A stretch of 64,000 bases of DNA from Rhizobium sp. BK650. GTDB lineage: Bacteria > Pseudomonadota > Alphaproteobacteria > Rhizobiales > Rhizobiaceae. The notes beneath the pieces are model-generated. The model made no database searches and had not been told where the DNA came from. It was given only the letters and a program-made list of their open reading frames with translations. Below are positions 1 through 8,187 of the stretch, piece after piece (the stretch's first letter is position 1; every line of letters begins with the position of its first letter). The stretch lies in the NCBI RefSeq assembly GCF_014195325.1, contig NZ_JACIBK010000019.1, forward strand, positions 1 through 64,000. Direction: 5' to 3'. Made by a program: the position numbers and the translations under genes.

Positions 1-120
1 AAGTCGGGTGAAGTTCTCGAAGGGAAATTGGCCGGTCACGTCGAAATGGGCGGCGCCTTCGGCAAAATCCTTGCCAAGTCTTCGTGCCCTGTCGAACGGA
101 TCGATTGCTTCCTGCAGCAT
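1..120 (-). CDS. DszC/SfnB-type acyl-CoA-dehydrogenase-like flavoprotein, N-terminal fragment (cut by window edge)
   Basis: The minus strand opens with ATG at 120, preceded by a strong GGAGG six bases upstream, and stays open for 40 codons to the left edge. The fragment has an Asp-Arg-Ala-Arg stretch near residue 10 and a Phe-Pro-Phe-Glu segment near residue 33. The three other DszC-like proteins of this window have comparable N-terminal stretches, for example Leu-Pro-Phe-Glu-Ala-Phe in the 9317 gene. It starts 14 bases after the DszB-like gene and so is the fourth visible gene of that operon. The family assignment is an inference from 40 residues and from context; the catalytic part lies outside the window. 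Confidence 0.6.
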   Translation of the reverse strand, partial: MLQEAIDPFDRARRLGKDFAEGAAHFDVTGQFPFENFTRL

Positions 121-134
121 GATGGAACCTCCTG

Positions 135-1172
135 TCAGGCGACGGCGCGGGCAGGAAAGGCGTCGATATGGCGGCGGTCGACCCAATCGTCGATGTCGAA
201 ATCGGCGGCCAAGAAACCGAAATCACGCAGAAAGTTCTTGTAGTGGCCGACCGCTTCCACGAGCTCCGGCTCCAGGCCAAGGCCGAGATGACGGTGGATA
301 TCAGGGCCGTTCGCTGCCAGCACCTGTTCCTCAGTGGCCCCGGCCTCGCGCGCGACGAAGCGGCGGGTTTCGTCGGGATGGGCTTCTGCCCAGGCGCTTG
401 CCTTATAGATTGCCTCCAAAAGCCGCTGAACGAGGTCGGGGCGCTCGTCTGCCAGGAGTTCATCGACCGTCAGAACGCGCGGCGATCCGGAATTGATGCG
501 GATCTTCGGGTCGGGGTGGAAGCCGAATTCGACGACCTGAACGGCACCGATCAGATTGGCGACATTGATGCCCGCCGTTCCCTTGACGTAGATCGCATCC
601 ACCTCGCCGCGCAGAAGGGCGGCAATTTCTTCGCCATAGGCCTGACGACGCTTCAGACCGAAGAGCGACGGCCCTTCCTGCGTGGCGAGCACGGAATCGG
701 CCAATGCGATGTCGATAATCTCGACATCGCCAAGGGCGAGACCTTCCAGCGACAGGGCCGACTGGAGACCCTTCAGGGCCGTGGCGCGCATGAAGTCGAC
801 GATGCCTTCCGGGCGTCGTGCGATGCCGAAACGGCGCCCCTTCAAATCCGCGGTGGATTTGATCCCGGTCCCTGGCAGGGCGATGATTGCCTGAAACTCG
901 TCCGTCCAGGTGATGCCGACGAGCCTCGTCTTGCGGCCTTCCGAGCGGGCGCGGATCGGCGGAACATTGCCGCCGTGGCGGAAGGACCAGTCGAGCGTGT
1001 GGTTGAAATGGCTCTGGCGGATGGTGCGGTCGGGCGAGTCGATGATCGACTTCAGTCTCACACCCTCCCTGCCGAAGCCTTCTTCCAGAAAGCCGAGTTG
1101 TGCCGCAAGGCCAACGGGGGTCGGCACCGGGCAGCGCGTATACCAGATTTCAGAAATGCCATTGCTGGTCAT
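135..1172 (-). CDS. DszB-like desulfinase / NMT1-type periplasmic-binding-fold protein
   Basis: This 345-residue protein has the substrate-binding-protein fold usually annotated as an ABC sulfonate/nitrate binding protein, but it has no signal peptide and begins directly with the domain. Cys14 lies in a Tyr-x-x-Cys-Pro-Val-Pro motif, His55 in Ser-His-Phe, and Arg65 just before Gly-Gly-x-x-Pro-Pro. From memory of Rhodococcus DszB (2'-hydroxybiphenyl-2-sulfinate desulfinase), these match its catalytic Cys27, His60 and Arg70, with the same 10-residue His-Arg spacing. A later Arg-Pro-x-Leu-Val-Gln-Arg-Leu stretch is also shared. DszB hydrolyses an aryl sulfinate to release sulfite. The gene is 11 bases downstream of a flavin monooxygenase gene. 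Desulfinase activity is inferred; a cytoplasmic binding protein is the alternative. Confidence 0.8.
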   Translation of the reverse strand: MTSNGISEIWYTRCPVPTPVGLAAQLGFLEEGFGREGVRLKSIIDSPDRTIRQSHFNHTLDWSFRHGGNVPPIRARSEGRKTRLVGITWTDEFQAIIALPGTGIKSTADLKGRRFGIARRPEGIVDFMRATALKGLQSALSLEGLALGDVEIIDIALADSVLATQEGPSLFGLKRRQAYGEEIAALLRGEVDAIYVKGTAGINVANLIGAVQVVEFGFHPDPKIRINSGSPRVLTVDELLADERPDLVQRLLEAIYKASAWAEAHPDETRRFVAREAGATEEQVLAANGPDIHRHLGLGLEPELVEAVGHYKNFLRDFGFLAADFDIDDWVDRRHIDAFPARAVA

Positions 1173-1183
1173 GATCGTCCCTT

Positions 1184-2362
1184 TCAGTGGCGCAGCCCGG
1201 CCTGTTTCATCAGCGGCAGAACGTTACTGCCGAAGAATTCGAGGTCGTCACGGAAATCAAAGAAGCTCAGTTGAAGCCCGTCGACGCCGGAAGCCTTCAG
1301 CTTCACGAACTGCTCGACCACGCTTTCGGGAGAGCCGATGACGCGGATATTGCCGCCGACGAAGCGGTAGGGATCCTGCGGATCGCGGCCTTTCCAGGCC
1401 TGGGCGTCCGAATTGAGCGAGGAAAAGCCCTGCGGCGAGCGCTGGTCGGCATGGGCAACGATCCGGTCGGCAAGCTCCCAGGCCTCTTTTTCCGTTGGCC
1501 GGCAGATGACCATTGGATTGAGTAAGGTGCGCACGGTGCGCCCGACATCCTTGGCCGCATCCTTGACCCTTTTTGTATGCGCCGGAAGCGACTGTAGGGC
1601 GCTGTCGATATCGGCGCCCGTGGGGCTGGTGATGAAGACGATGTCCGAATAGCGGGCCGCAAAGGCGATGCCGGCATCCGAACCCGTTGCATTGACGAGG
1701 ATGGGCCGGCCGAAATTCGGTTTGGGGGTCACAAAGCCGCCGCCGAGCTTCCAGCTGCTCTGCCCCTCGAAGGAATAGTTCTCCGTGTCGCTCCACAGGC
1801 GTTGCACGACTTCGAGGAATTCTGCTGCTAGCTCGTAGCGCCTGTCGTGCTCGATGCGCGGCCAGCCGAACATTTCATGCTCCACCGCACGGTGGCCGGT
1901 CACGACGTTGATACCCCAGCGGCCGCCGGTAATGTGGTCGAGCGTGGCGCCGAACTTGGCGAGATGGAGCGGGTGCCATGGACCGTAAAGCACATGCATG
2001 GTGGAGATCAGCATGATTTTCCTGGTCAGCCCGGCAAGGGCGGCGGTGGCGACGAAACTGTCGAGCGCCTGGCCGTTGAAGACGCCGCCATAACCGCCCT
2101 TCGGCAGCCATTGCGACAGGGCAAAGACGAGATCGAAGCCGAGCTCCTCAGCCCGCAATGTCAGCGCCTTGTTGTAGTCGAAGCGCCAGTCGGTCGATCG
2201 TTCGAGGGTCGATTGCGTCCAGCCTCCGGCCTGAATCGGCAGAAAGAGGCCGAGTAGCACCGGCTGCTTAAGCGCCTGCGACAGCGGGCTGTCGGCAAAA
2301 TCGGTGGGCGCTGCAAACTTCGGCAGGCCCACGATGGAGCCGGGAGGATGTTGAATGGACAT
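1184..2362 (-). CDS. LLM-class flavin-dependent monooxygenase (SfnG/SsuD/RutA type)
   Basis: The 392-residue protein is a luciferase-like TIM-barrel enzyme that would use FMNH2 and O2 to oxidise a small organic, probably organosulfur, substrate in the cytoplasm. Visible marks are a Gly-Leu-Phe-Leu-Pro N-terminal strand, an Asp-Tyr-Asn-Lys-Ala segment, the Gly-Arg-Trp-Gly-Ile-Asn-Val-Val-Thr-Gly motif and a Glu-His-Asp-x-Arg-Tyr motif, as in dimethylsulfone and alkanesulfonate monooxygenases. I chose ATG at 2362, with GAGGAA upstream, because the open frame further upstream overlaps the end of the binding-protein gene. It sits 29 bases after that gene and 11 before the DszB-like gene, so it probably makes the substrate for the desulfinase. 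The exact substrate cannot be read from sequence. Confidence 0.88.
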   Translation of the reverse strand: MSIQHPPGSIVGLPKFAAPTDFADSPLSQALKQPVLLGLFLPIQAGGWTQSTLERSTDWRFDYNKALTLRAEELGFDLVFALSQWLPKGGYGGVFNGQALDSFVATAALAGLTRKIMLISTMHVLYGPWHPLHLAKFGATLDHITGGRWGINVVTGHRAVEHEMFGWPRIEHDRRYELAAEFLEVVQRLWSDTENYSFEGQSSWKLGGGFVTPKPNFGRPILVNATGSDAGIAFAARYSDIVFITSPTGADIDSALQSLPAHTKRVKDAAKDVGRTVRTLLNPMVICRPTEKEAWELADRIVAHADQRSPQGFSSLNSDAQAWKGRDPQDPYRFVGGNIRVIGSPESVVEQFVKLKASGVDGLQLSFFDFRDDLEFFGSNVLPLMKQAGLRH

Positions 2363-2391
2363 GACGGTTCCGTCTTCCTCTTCGGCTCGGC

Positions 2392-3996
2392 TCAGGCAGT
2401 CGCGACATAGGCGTAGGCCAGGCCGCCCGAGACGCCCTCGCCTCCCACCGTGTGATCGACGATGCGCTTGTTGTAGATGGTCAGCTCCGGCTGACTGACG
2501 ATGTCGATCGCCGGTAGGTCCTCGACGAGGATCTTTTGGATCTCGCGCCATTGCTCGACACGTTTGTTGGGATCGACCTCGATCGCGGCGGCTTCCAGCA
2601 GCGCATCAACCTTCGGATTGCTGTATGCCGAACCGTTGGAGAAGGGCACGCCCGGCTTGAAGTTCTTGCTCCAGTAGAGACGCTGGACCCCGACGGTCGG
2701 ATCGAAGAGATTGCTCATGCCCTCGAAGGCGAAATCGAAATCGCGGTCCGTATAGATGCGTTTGGTATAGGTGGCGAAGTCCTGACTGCGGACGGTCGCG
2801 TCGACGCCGACCTTGGCGAGCGCTTGGCGGATATATTCGGAGCCGCGGGGATAGGTGTCGCCGCTTGGCACGTAATCGAGATTGATGCGGATGCGCACAC
2901 CGTCCTTGCCACGCGGGTAGCCCGCCTCGTCGAGAAGCTTCTCGGCGGCGGCGAGATCAATCGGGTAGGTCTTCAGATTGCCGTCATACCATCTCGACAG
3001 ATTGGGATTGATCGGTCCTGTAATGGCAGCGCCATAGCCGTAGTTGATGGTGTTGAGGATCACCTTGCGATCGATCACGTGAGCGAAGGCCTGGCGAACG
3101 CGGATGTCCTTGAAGAAGGGACGTTCGAGGTTGAACTCGATGCGGCTGATGCCGTTCGCATACTGGTAGCCGCGCGGCTCGAAGGCGATGCCGGGGAGCT
3201 CCTTCAGACGTTCAAGGTCGCTCAGGGGAACCGGCGTCGAGGGCGCAAGATCGATTTCGCCGGTCTCGATCGCTATCGAGCGCGCCGCTGCGTCGGGAAT
3301 GAAGCGGACGATGAGCTGATCGAGATAGGGACGCGGCTGGTCCCAGTAATCGGGGTTGCGCTCATAAACAAGGTGGCTGCCGCGAACCCATTCCTTGAAC
3401 TTGAAGGGACCGGTGCCGATCGGGGCGAGGTTGGCCGGATTTTCGGCAACCTTCGTCCCCTCATAGATATGGCGCGGCACGATCGGGGTTTCGGAGGAGG
3501 CAAGCGCGGTGATAAGGTAAGGCGCCGGCTTCGACAGTTTGAGGATCGCTGTCAACGGATCGGGCGTTTCGACCTCGACGAGGTTGAGGAATGTGTTGCG
3601 GCCGCGCGGGTGAACGTCCCTTAACGTCTTGATCGAGAAGGCGACATCTGCCGATGTGAATTCCTGGCCGTCATGCCATTTGACACCGTCGCGCAACCGG
3701 AACGTATAGGTCAGTCCATCCGGGCTCACCGACCATTCTTTGGCCAGGAGCGGCTGCGGGTTCAAGTCGAAGTCATAGGTCAGCAGGCCTTCGATGACCT
3801 TCGGCGACACATAGACGGAGTTGAAGGCGGTGTTGGCAATTGTCGTCAGCACGGGTGGCTCGGCCGACAAGAGCAGTGTGGCCGTGCCGCCGCGTACCGG
3901 GGCCGCAAAGGCCGGAAGGCGGGCCGCCGACGCCACGGTGAGCGCAACGGATGCAAGAAGGAAATTGCGGCGTGTCGGGGCATGAAATAACGGCAT
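2392..3996 (-). CDS. ABC transporter substrate-binding protein (DppA/OppA family)
   Basis: This 534-residue periplasmic binding protein of the peptide/opine/nickel class has the family's conserved segments: Gly-Leu-Leu-Thr-Tyr-Asp near residue 75, Trp-His-Asp-Gly, and the Pro-Ile-Gly-Thr-Gly-Pro-Phe-Lys motif. The N-terminus carries a twin-arginine signal (Thr-Arg-Arg-Asn-Phe followed by a hydrophobic stretch and an Ala-x-Ala site), so export by Tat is likely. Start 3996 is chosen because GAGGGA lies six bases upstream; ATG 4017 is an alternative. It is the first gene of the leftward operon and is divergent from the permease genes, for which it probably supplies a binding component. The ligand is unknown. 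Confidence 0.93.
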   Translation of the reverse strand: MPLFHAPTRRNFLLASVALTVASAARLPAFAAPVRGGTATLLLSAEPPVLTTIANTAFNSVYVSPKVIEGLLTYDFDLNPQPLLAKEWSVSPDGLTYTFRLRDGVKWHDGQEFTSADVAFSIKTLRDVHPRGRNTFLNLVEVETPDPLTAILKLSKPAPYLITALASSETPIVPRHIYEGTKVAENPANLAPIGTGPFKFKEWVRGSHLVYERNPDYWDQPRPYLDQLIVRFIPDAAARSIAIETGEIDLAPSTPVPLSDLERLKELPGIAFEPRGYQYANGISRIEFNLERPFFKDIRVRQAFAHVIDRKVILNTINYGYGAAITGPINPNLSRWYDGNLKTYPIDLAAAEKLLDEAGYPRGKDGVRIRINLDYVPSGDTYPRGSEYIRQALAKVGVDATVRSQDFATYTKRIYTDRDFDFAFEGMSNLFDPTVGVQRLYWSKNFKPGVPFSNGSAYSNPKVDALLEAAAIEVDPNKRVEQWREIQKILVEDLPAIDIVSQPELTIYNKRIVDHTVGGEGVSGGLAYAYVATA

Positions 3997-4017
3997 GGTT
4001 GGTCCCTCAATGATCAT

Positions 4018-4276
4018 GAGCGCCCGTCGCCGGGCGTCCTGGTTCGCCTTTCCATACTTCAGCGCCGCCGTAGGGTTTTTTACCCAAGTTAGGGGCCGCT
4101 ATGGTATAAAATGCGCCTATGTACGAAATTATCGATAAATAATTCTATAACAGCGCTGAATTTGCGCTCCCTTTGGAATTATCTACCAATATGGATTTGA
4201 CAAAACCAACAGATTTAGTCAACTACTATCGCAACGCAGCACCATGAATTCTTCCGGCGAGGCGAGGTGGAAATCC
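4018..4276. promoter_or_regulatory. Divergent promoter region between the binding-protein operon and the importer operon
   Basis: This AT-rich gap separates divergent operons. It holds a perfect 6-bp inverted repeat with a TCGC loop (4021-4036) beside the leftward start, and a GGGT-T5-ACCC inverted repeat (4073-4085) that could be an operator. No promoter boxes are assigned with confidence. Confidence 0.5.
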
Positions 4277-5266
4277 ATGTCGGCACTCAGGCGGGTCGCC
4301 CGCACGATCAGAAAGACCGTCATTCAGGCTGTGCCGACGATGCTCGGCATCGTCATATTGAGTTTCTTCCTGTTAAAACTCGCACCGGGTGACGCAGCCG
4401 ATGTCATGGCGGCGGAATCCGGTTCGGCCACCGAGGAGACGATGGCGGCCCTGCGCCAGCGCTTCGGCCTCGACAATCCTCTTCTCGTCCAGCTCGTCAA
4501 TTATCTCGACAACCTCGCCCATTTCAGCCTTGGGTTTTCGCCCCGCTACGGCATGCCGGTCGCCGATCTCATCGGCCAGCGGTTGCCGGGGACATTGGTC
4601 CTGATGCTGGCGGCGCTACTGATCGCGATCGCCATCGGCCTGCTGCTTGGTTCATTAATGGCAAGCTTTTCCGGAAGGATCGCCGATCGCGTAATTTCGG
4701 TCGTTTCCCTGCTGTTTTACTCGATCCCCGGCTTCTGGATCGGTCTGATGCTGATCCTGTTTTTCTCCGTCAAGCTCGGCTGGCTGCCCAGCGGCGGCGA
4801 CAGCACGATCGGATCGCGGCTGACCGGATTGCCGGCCTTTCTTGACCGCGTTCGCTACATGGTGCTGCCGGCAACCTCGCTCTCGCTCTTTTACCTTGCA
4901 ATCTATGCGCGCCTGACGCGTGCGGCGATGCTGGAAGTCAAGTCGCAGGACTTCGTGCGCACCGCCCGCGCCAAGGGCGTGTCGCCCTTCGTTCTGATCA
5001 CGCGTCACGTGCTGCGCAATGCCCTCATCCCGATCACGACAATGGCTGGCATGCATTTCGGAGGCATGCTCGGCGGGGCGGTCGTGGTTGAAACCGTCTA
5101 TAGCTGGCCGGGCCTCGGCCGGCTTGCCTTCGAAGCGGTAATGGCCCGAGATTTCTCAGTACTGCTCGGCATTCTGCTCTTATCCTCTTTCCTTGTGATC
5201 ATCGCGAATGCGGCCGTCGATCTGCTGCAGGCATGGATTGATCCCAGAATCGGAGCCAGCCGATGA
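4277..5266 (+). CDS. ABC transporter permease, DppB/OppB type
   Basis: This integral membrane subunit of 329 residues has six predicted hydrophobic segments, beginning with a long N-terminal helix that ends in Lys-Leu-Ala-Pro-Gly-Asp, the classic DppB/OppB mark. The cytoplasmic coupling (EAA) loop is seen as Ala-Arg-Ala-Lys-Gly-Val followed by Arg-Asn-Ala-Leu-Ile-Pro. I prefer ATG 4277 because GAGGTGG lies about eight bases upstream; an in-frame ATG at 4244 would add 11 residues without a clear ribosome-binding site. It overlaps the next permease gene by four bases (ATGA), so the two are translationally coupled. Confidence 0.92.
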   Translation: MSALRRVARTIRKTVIQAVPTMLGIVILSFFLLKLAPGDAADVMAAESGSATEETMAALRQRFGLDNPLLVQLVNYLDNLAHFSLGFSPRYGMPVADLIGQRLPGTLVLMLAALLIAIAIGLLLGSLMASFSGRIADRVISVVSLLFYSIPGFWIGLMLILFFSVKLGWLPSGGDSTIGSRLTGLPAFLDRVRYMVLPATSLSLFYLAIYARLTRAAMLEVKSQDFVRTARAKGVSPFVLITRHVLRNALIPITTMAGMHFGGMLGGAVVVETVYSWPGLGRLAFEAVMARDFSVLLGILLLSSFLVIIANAAVDLLQAWIDPRIGASR

Positions 5267-6267
5267 CCAGTCAAAAGCTTCACACCTTTGGCGGTAACGC
5301 AATCGAGCTGGCAGAACGCGACAGCGAGAGCTGGCGGCCGGCGCCCGAAAAACCAATGGAATCTCGCTGGACGCATATTCATGCGCCTGACGTGCGCGCC
5401 GCCTCCGGACCGGGTATTGCCTGGCGTGGTCTGCGGCGTGAGCTGAAGGTCTTTCTGTCCAATCCCACGGCCTTGTTCGGCGTTGCCTTCCTCGTCGCAG
5501 CCGCTCTCGCCGCCCTTCTTGCTCCGGTCTTTTATCCGGGCGATCCGATGGAGATGGTTACGAGGCCCTTCCTCTGGCCGGGCCAGAACCCGTCCTATCC
5601 GCTCGGGACAGATTCGATGGGACGCGACGTGCTTGCAGGCATCCTGCACGGCGCACGTATTTCGTTGACCGTCGGCATTGCCGCGACGGCCCTCGGGCTT
5701 TCAGCCGGTATCACCATCGGCGCGATCGCGGGATATTTTGGAGGCATTGTCGACGATCTGCTGGTGAAGTTCATCGAGATCTTCCAGACTATTCCGAGTT
5801 TCGTGCTGCTCGTGGTGCTTGTCGCCATCGCCCAACCGACCACCTCGACCGTCACGATCGCGATTGCGATCGTCAGCTGGCCAACGGTTGCCCGCCTGAC
5901 ACGAGCCGAGTTTCGCGCCATTCGGGAGAAGGACTACGTGCTCGCTGCACGCAGCCTAGGCTTCGGCCACGGGCGCATCATCTTGCGCGAAATCCTGCCG
6001 AACGCCCTGCCGCCGCTCATCGTCACCTCCTCGGTGATGGTCGCAAGCGCTATCCTGATGGAATCGGCGCTGTCGTTCATGGGGCTCGGCGATCCCAATC
6101 GCGTCTCGTGGGGATCGATGATCGGCGCCGGGCGGGACGTGATCCGCACAGCCTGGTATTTGACGGCTCTGCCGGGTCTTGCCATCGTTTTCACCGTGCT
6201 GGCGCTCAATCTTCTGGGCGACGGCCTCAACGATGCGCTCAATCCGCGCTTTTCGGAGGAACGCTGA
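5263..6267 (+). CDS. ABC transporter permease, DppC/OppC type
   Basis: The second permease of the importer has 334 residues. It has the DppC-type N-terminal cytoplasmic tail, a first membrane helix near residues 72-92, the Pro-Leu-Gly-Thr-Asp-x-x-Gly-Arg-Asp-Val motif that is diagnostic of DppC/OppC, and a coupling loop with Ala-Ala-Arg-Ser-Leu-Gly and Leu-Pro-Asn-Ala-Leu-Pro. Its start overlaps the stop of the first permease, and its stop overlaps the start of the first ATPase by one base (TGATG). This tight packing indicates a single transport operon. Confidence 0.93.
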   Translation: MTSQKLHTFGGNAIELAERDSESWRPAPEKPMESRWTHIHAPDVRAASGPGIAWRGLRRELKVFLSNPTALFGVAFLVAAALAALLAPVFYPGDPMEMVTRPFLWPGQNPSYPLGTDSMGRDVLAGILHGARISLTVGIAATALGLSAGITIGAIAGYFGGIVDDLLVKFIEIFQTIPSFVLLVVLVAIAQPTTSTVTIAIAIVSWPTVARLTRAEFRAIREKDYVLAARSLGFGHGRIILREILPNALPPLIVTSSVMVASAILMESALSFMGLGDPNRVSWGSMIGAGRDVIRTAWYLTALPGLAIVFTVLALNLLGDGLNDALNPRFSEER

Positions 6268-7259
6268 TGCGCCATCTTCTCGAAGTCCGCGATCTTTCCG
6301 TCCGGTTTGCGACCGCAGAGCCCGTCAAAGGCGTCAGCTTTAACGCCGATCCGGGCGAGATGCTGGCGATCGTCGGCGAATCCGGCTCCGGAAAATCGCT
6401 GACGGCGCTTGCCCTGATGGGGCTCCTGCCGCGGCAGGCGCGGGCTGGGGGAGAGATCCTGTTTGACGGGGCCAGCCTGCTGACGCTGTCGGAACGGCAA
6501 CTGCGCCAGGTTCGCGGTCGGGATATCGCGATGATCTTCCAGGAGCCGATGACCTCGCTCAATCCCGTTCTGTCGATCGGCGCCCAGATCACAGAGGTGC
6601 TGCGGATCCATGAGGGTCTAAGCCGGCGGCAGGCGCGTGCCCGGGCGATCGAGCTTCTCGACCTCGTCAGCATTCCCGAGCCTTCGCGACGCATCGACGA
6701 ATATCCGCATCATCTGTCCGGGGGCATGCGTCAGCGGGTAATGATCGCGATTGCCGTCGCCTGTAGCCCAAAACTTCTGATTGCCGATGAGGCGACGACC
6801 GCGCTCGATGTGACGATACAGGCGCAGGTGCTGCAGCTTCTCGACAATCTGCGCGCCAAGCTGAACATGGCGGTCATTCTCATCACCCACGATCTTGGCA
6901 TCGTGGCGCAATGGGCTGATCGTGTGGTCGTCATGTATGCCGGCCGCAAGATCGAGGAGGGGCTTCCCGGCCCGGTTTTCGACGCGCCCTACCATCCTTA
7001 CACACGCGGCTTGCTCGCTGCCTCGCCGCGACTTACGGCGGACTATCACTACCGCGACGGTCCGCTTGCCGAAATTCCAGGCTCGATCGTTTCGGCTGCT
7101 GGCGAAAGAGGCTGTTCCTTCCGCCCGCGCTGTCCGGTCGCTCGCCCCGCTTGCGCCCAGGCTGTGCCCGCGTTGCTTCCCGTCTCTGCCGGCCGTGAAG
7201 TTGCCTGTCTCTATGTTCCAGCCCATGCGGAGGTCGCTTATGTCGCTCCTGTCGGTTGA
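6267..7259 (+). CDS. ABC transporter ATP-binding protein, DppD/OppD type
   Basis: The 330-residue cytoplasmic ATPase shows Walker A (Gly-Glu-Ser-Gly-Ser-Gly-Lys-Ser), a Q-loop (Phe-Gln-Glu-Pro), the ABC signature Leu-Ser-Gly-Gly-Met-Arg-Gln-Arg, Walker B ending Ala-Asp-Glu-Ala-Thr-Thr-Ala-Leu-Asp, and the H-loop His. The C-terminus has the peptide-importer extension with the Cys-x-x-Arg-Pro-Arg-Cys-Pro motif. Open frame exists upstream, but ATG 6267, with GGAGGA about nine bases before it and overlapping the previous stop, is the natural start. It would pair with the next gene as a heterodimeric motor. Confidence 0.94.
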   Translation: MRHLLEVRDLSVRFATAEPVKGVSFNADPGEMLAIVGESGSGKSLTALALMGLLPRQARAGGEILFDGASLLTLSERQLRQVRGRDIAMIFQEPMTSLNPVLSIGAQITEVLRIHEGLSRRQARARAIELLDLVSIPEPSRRIDEYPHHLSGGMRQRVMIAIAVACSPKLLIADEATTALDVTIQAQVLQLLDNLRAKLNMAVILITHDLGIVAQWADRVVVMYAGRKIEEGLPGPVFDAPYHPYTRGLLAASPRLTADYHYRDGPLAEIPGSIVSAAGERGCSFRPRCPVARPACAQAVPALLPVSAGREVACLYVPAHAEVAYVAPVG

Positions 7260-8175
7260 TAGTCTGTCGACCCATTATCCAGGTGCTGCCGGCACGGTGC
7301 GCGCCGTCGACGGGGTGTCGCTGGAAATCGGCGAGGGCGAGACGGTTGCCCTCGTTGGCGAATCCGGGTGCGGCAAGTCGACCCTCGGCAAGTCGCTGAC
7401 GCGGCTTGTCACACCGTCATCCGGGCGTGTCCGTTTTCGCGGTCGCGACGTTACCGCAATGTCGAACAAAGAACTGCAGTCGATCCGCCGCAGCATCCAG
7501 ATGATCTTTCAGGATCCCTTCGCCTCCCTTAATCCCCGCCAAACGATCCGCACGATATTGACGGCGCCGCTTGCCGTGCACGGCATCGGCGATCGCAGGA
7601 AGCGTGATGCGATCGCAGCTGGAATGGTCGAGCATGTCGGCCTGCCGCGCGATTGTCTCGAGCGCTATCCGCACGAATTTTCAGGCGGTCAGCGCCAGCG
7701 CATCGGTATTGCCCGGGCGCTGATCCTGCAGCCCGAGCTCGTCATCTGTGACGAACCCGTTTCGGCACTTGATCTGTCGATCCAGGCCCAGATCCTCAAC
7801 CTACTGGTCGAGATGAAGACGGAGCTGTCGCTCTCCTATCTCTTTATCTCCCATGATCTGTCCGTCGTTCGCTATTTCGCCGACCGGGTGCTCGTCATGT
7901 ATCTCGGGCGGATTGTCGAAAGTGCTACGACCTCCGACCTCTGGAGCGGTGCCAAACACCCCTATACGCAGGCCCTGCTTGCCGCCGTCCCCGATCCGTC
8001 GCGCCGCAAGCAGGCGGCCCCGATCACCGGCGACCTGCCGAGCCCGCATAACCCACCGTCCGGCTGCCGCTTCAACACGCGTTGTCCGTTTGCCACCGAT
8101 ATTTGCCGGGCCGAGGATCCGGCAGTCCGCCAGTTCGGCGCCGGCCATGCCGTCGCCTGTCATCACGCCCAATGA
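7240..8175 (+). CDS. ABC transporter ATP-binding protein, DppF/OppF type
   Basis: The second ATPase of the importer has 311 residues, with Walker A Gly-Glu-Ser-Gly-Cys-Gly-Lys-Ser, signature Phe-Ser-Gly-Gly-Gln-Arg-Gln-Arg, Walker B Cys-Asp-Glu-Pro-Val-Ser-Ala-Leu-Asp and the C-terminal Asn-Thr-Arg-Cys-Pro motif of oligopeptide ATPases. The start at 7240 has GGAGG six bases upstream and lies inside the last 20 bases of the preceding gene. The gene ends 12 bases before the aldo/keto reductase, so the catabolic gene is probably in the same transcript as the transporter. Confidence 0.94.
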   Translation: MSLLSVDSLSTHYPGAAGTVRAVDGVSLEIGEGETVALVGESGCGKSTLGKSLTRLVTPSSGRVRFRGRDVTAMSNKELQSIRRSIQMIFQDPFASLNPRQTIRTILTAPLAVHGIGDRRKRDAIAAGMVEHVGLPRDCLERYPHEFSGGQRQRIGIARALILQPELVICDEPVSALDLSIQAQILNLLVEMKTELSLSYLFISHDLSVVRYFADRVLVMYLGRIVESATTSDLWSGAKHPYTQALLAAVPDPSRRKQAAPITGDLPSPHNPPSGCRFNTRCPFATDICRAEDPAVRQFGAGHAVACHHAQ

Positions 8176-8187
8176 ATGGAGAAGTAA

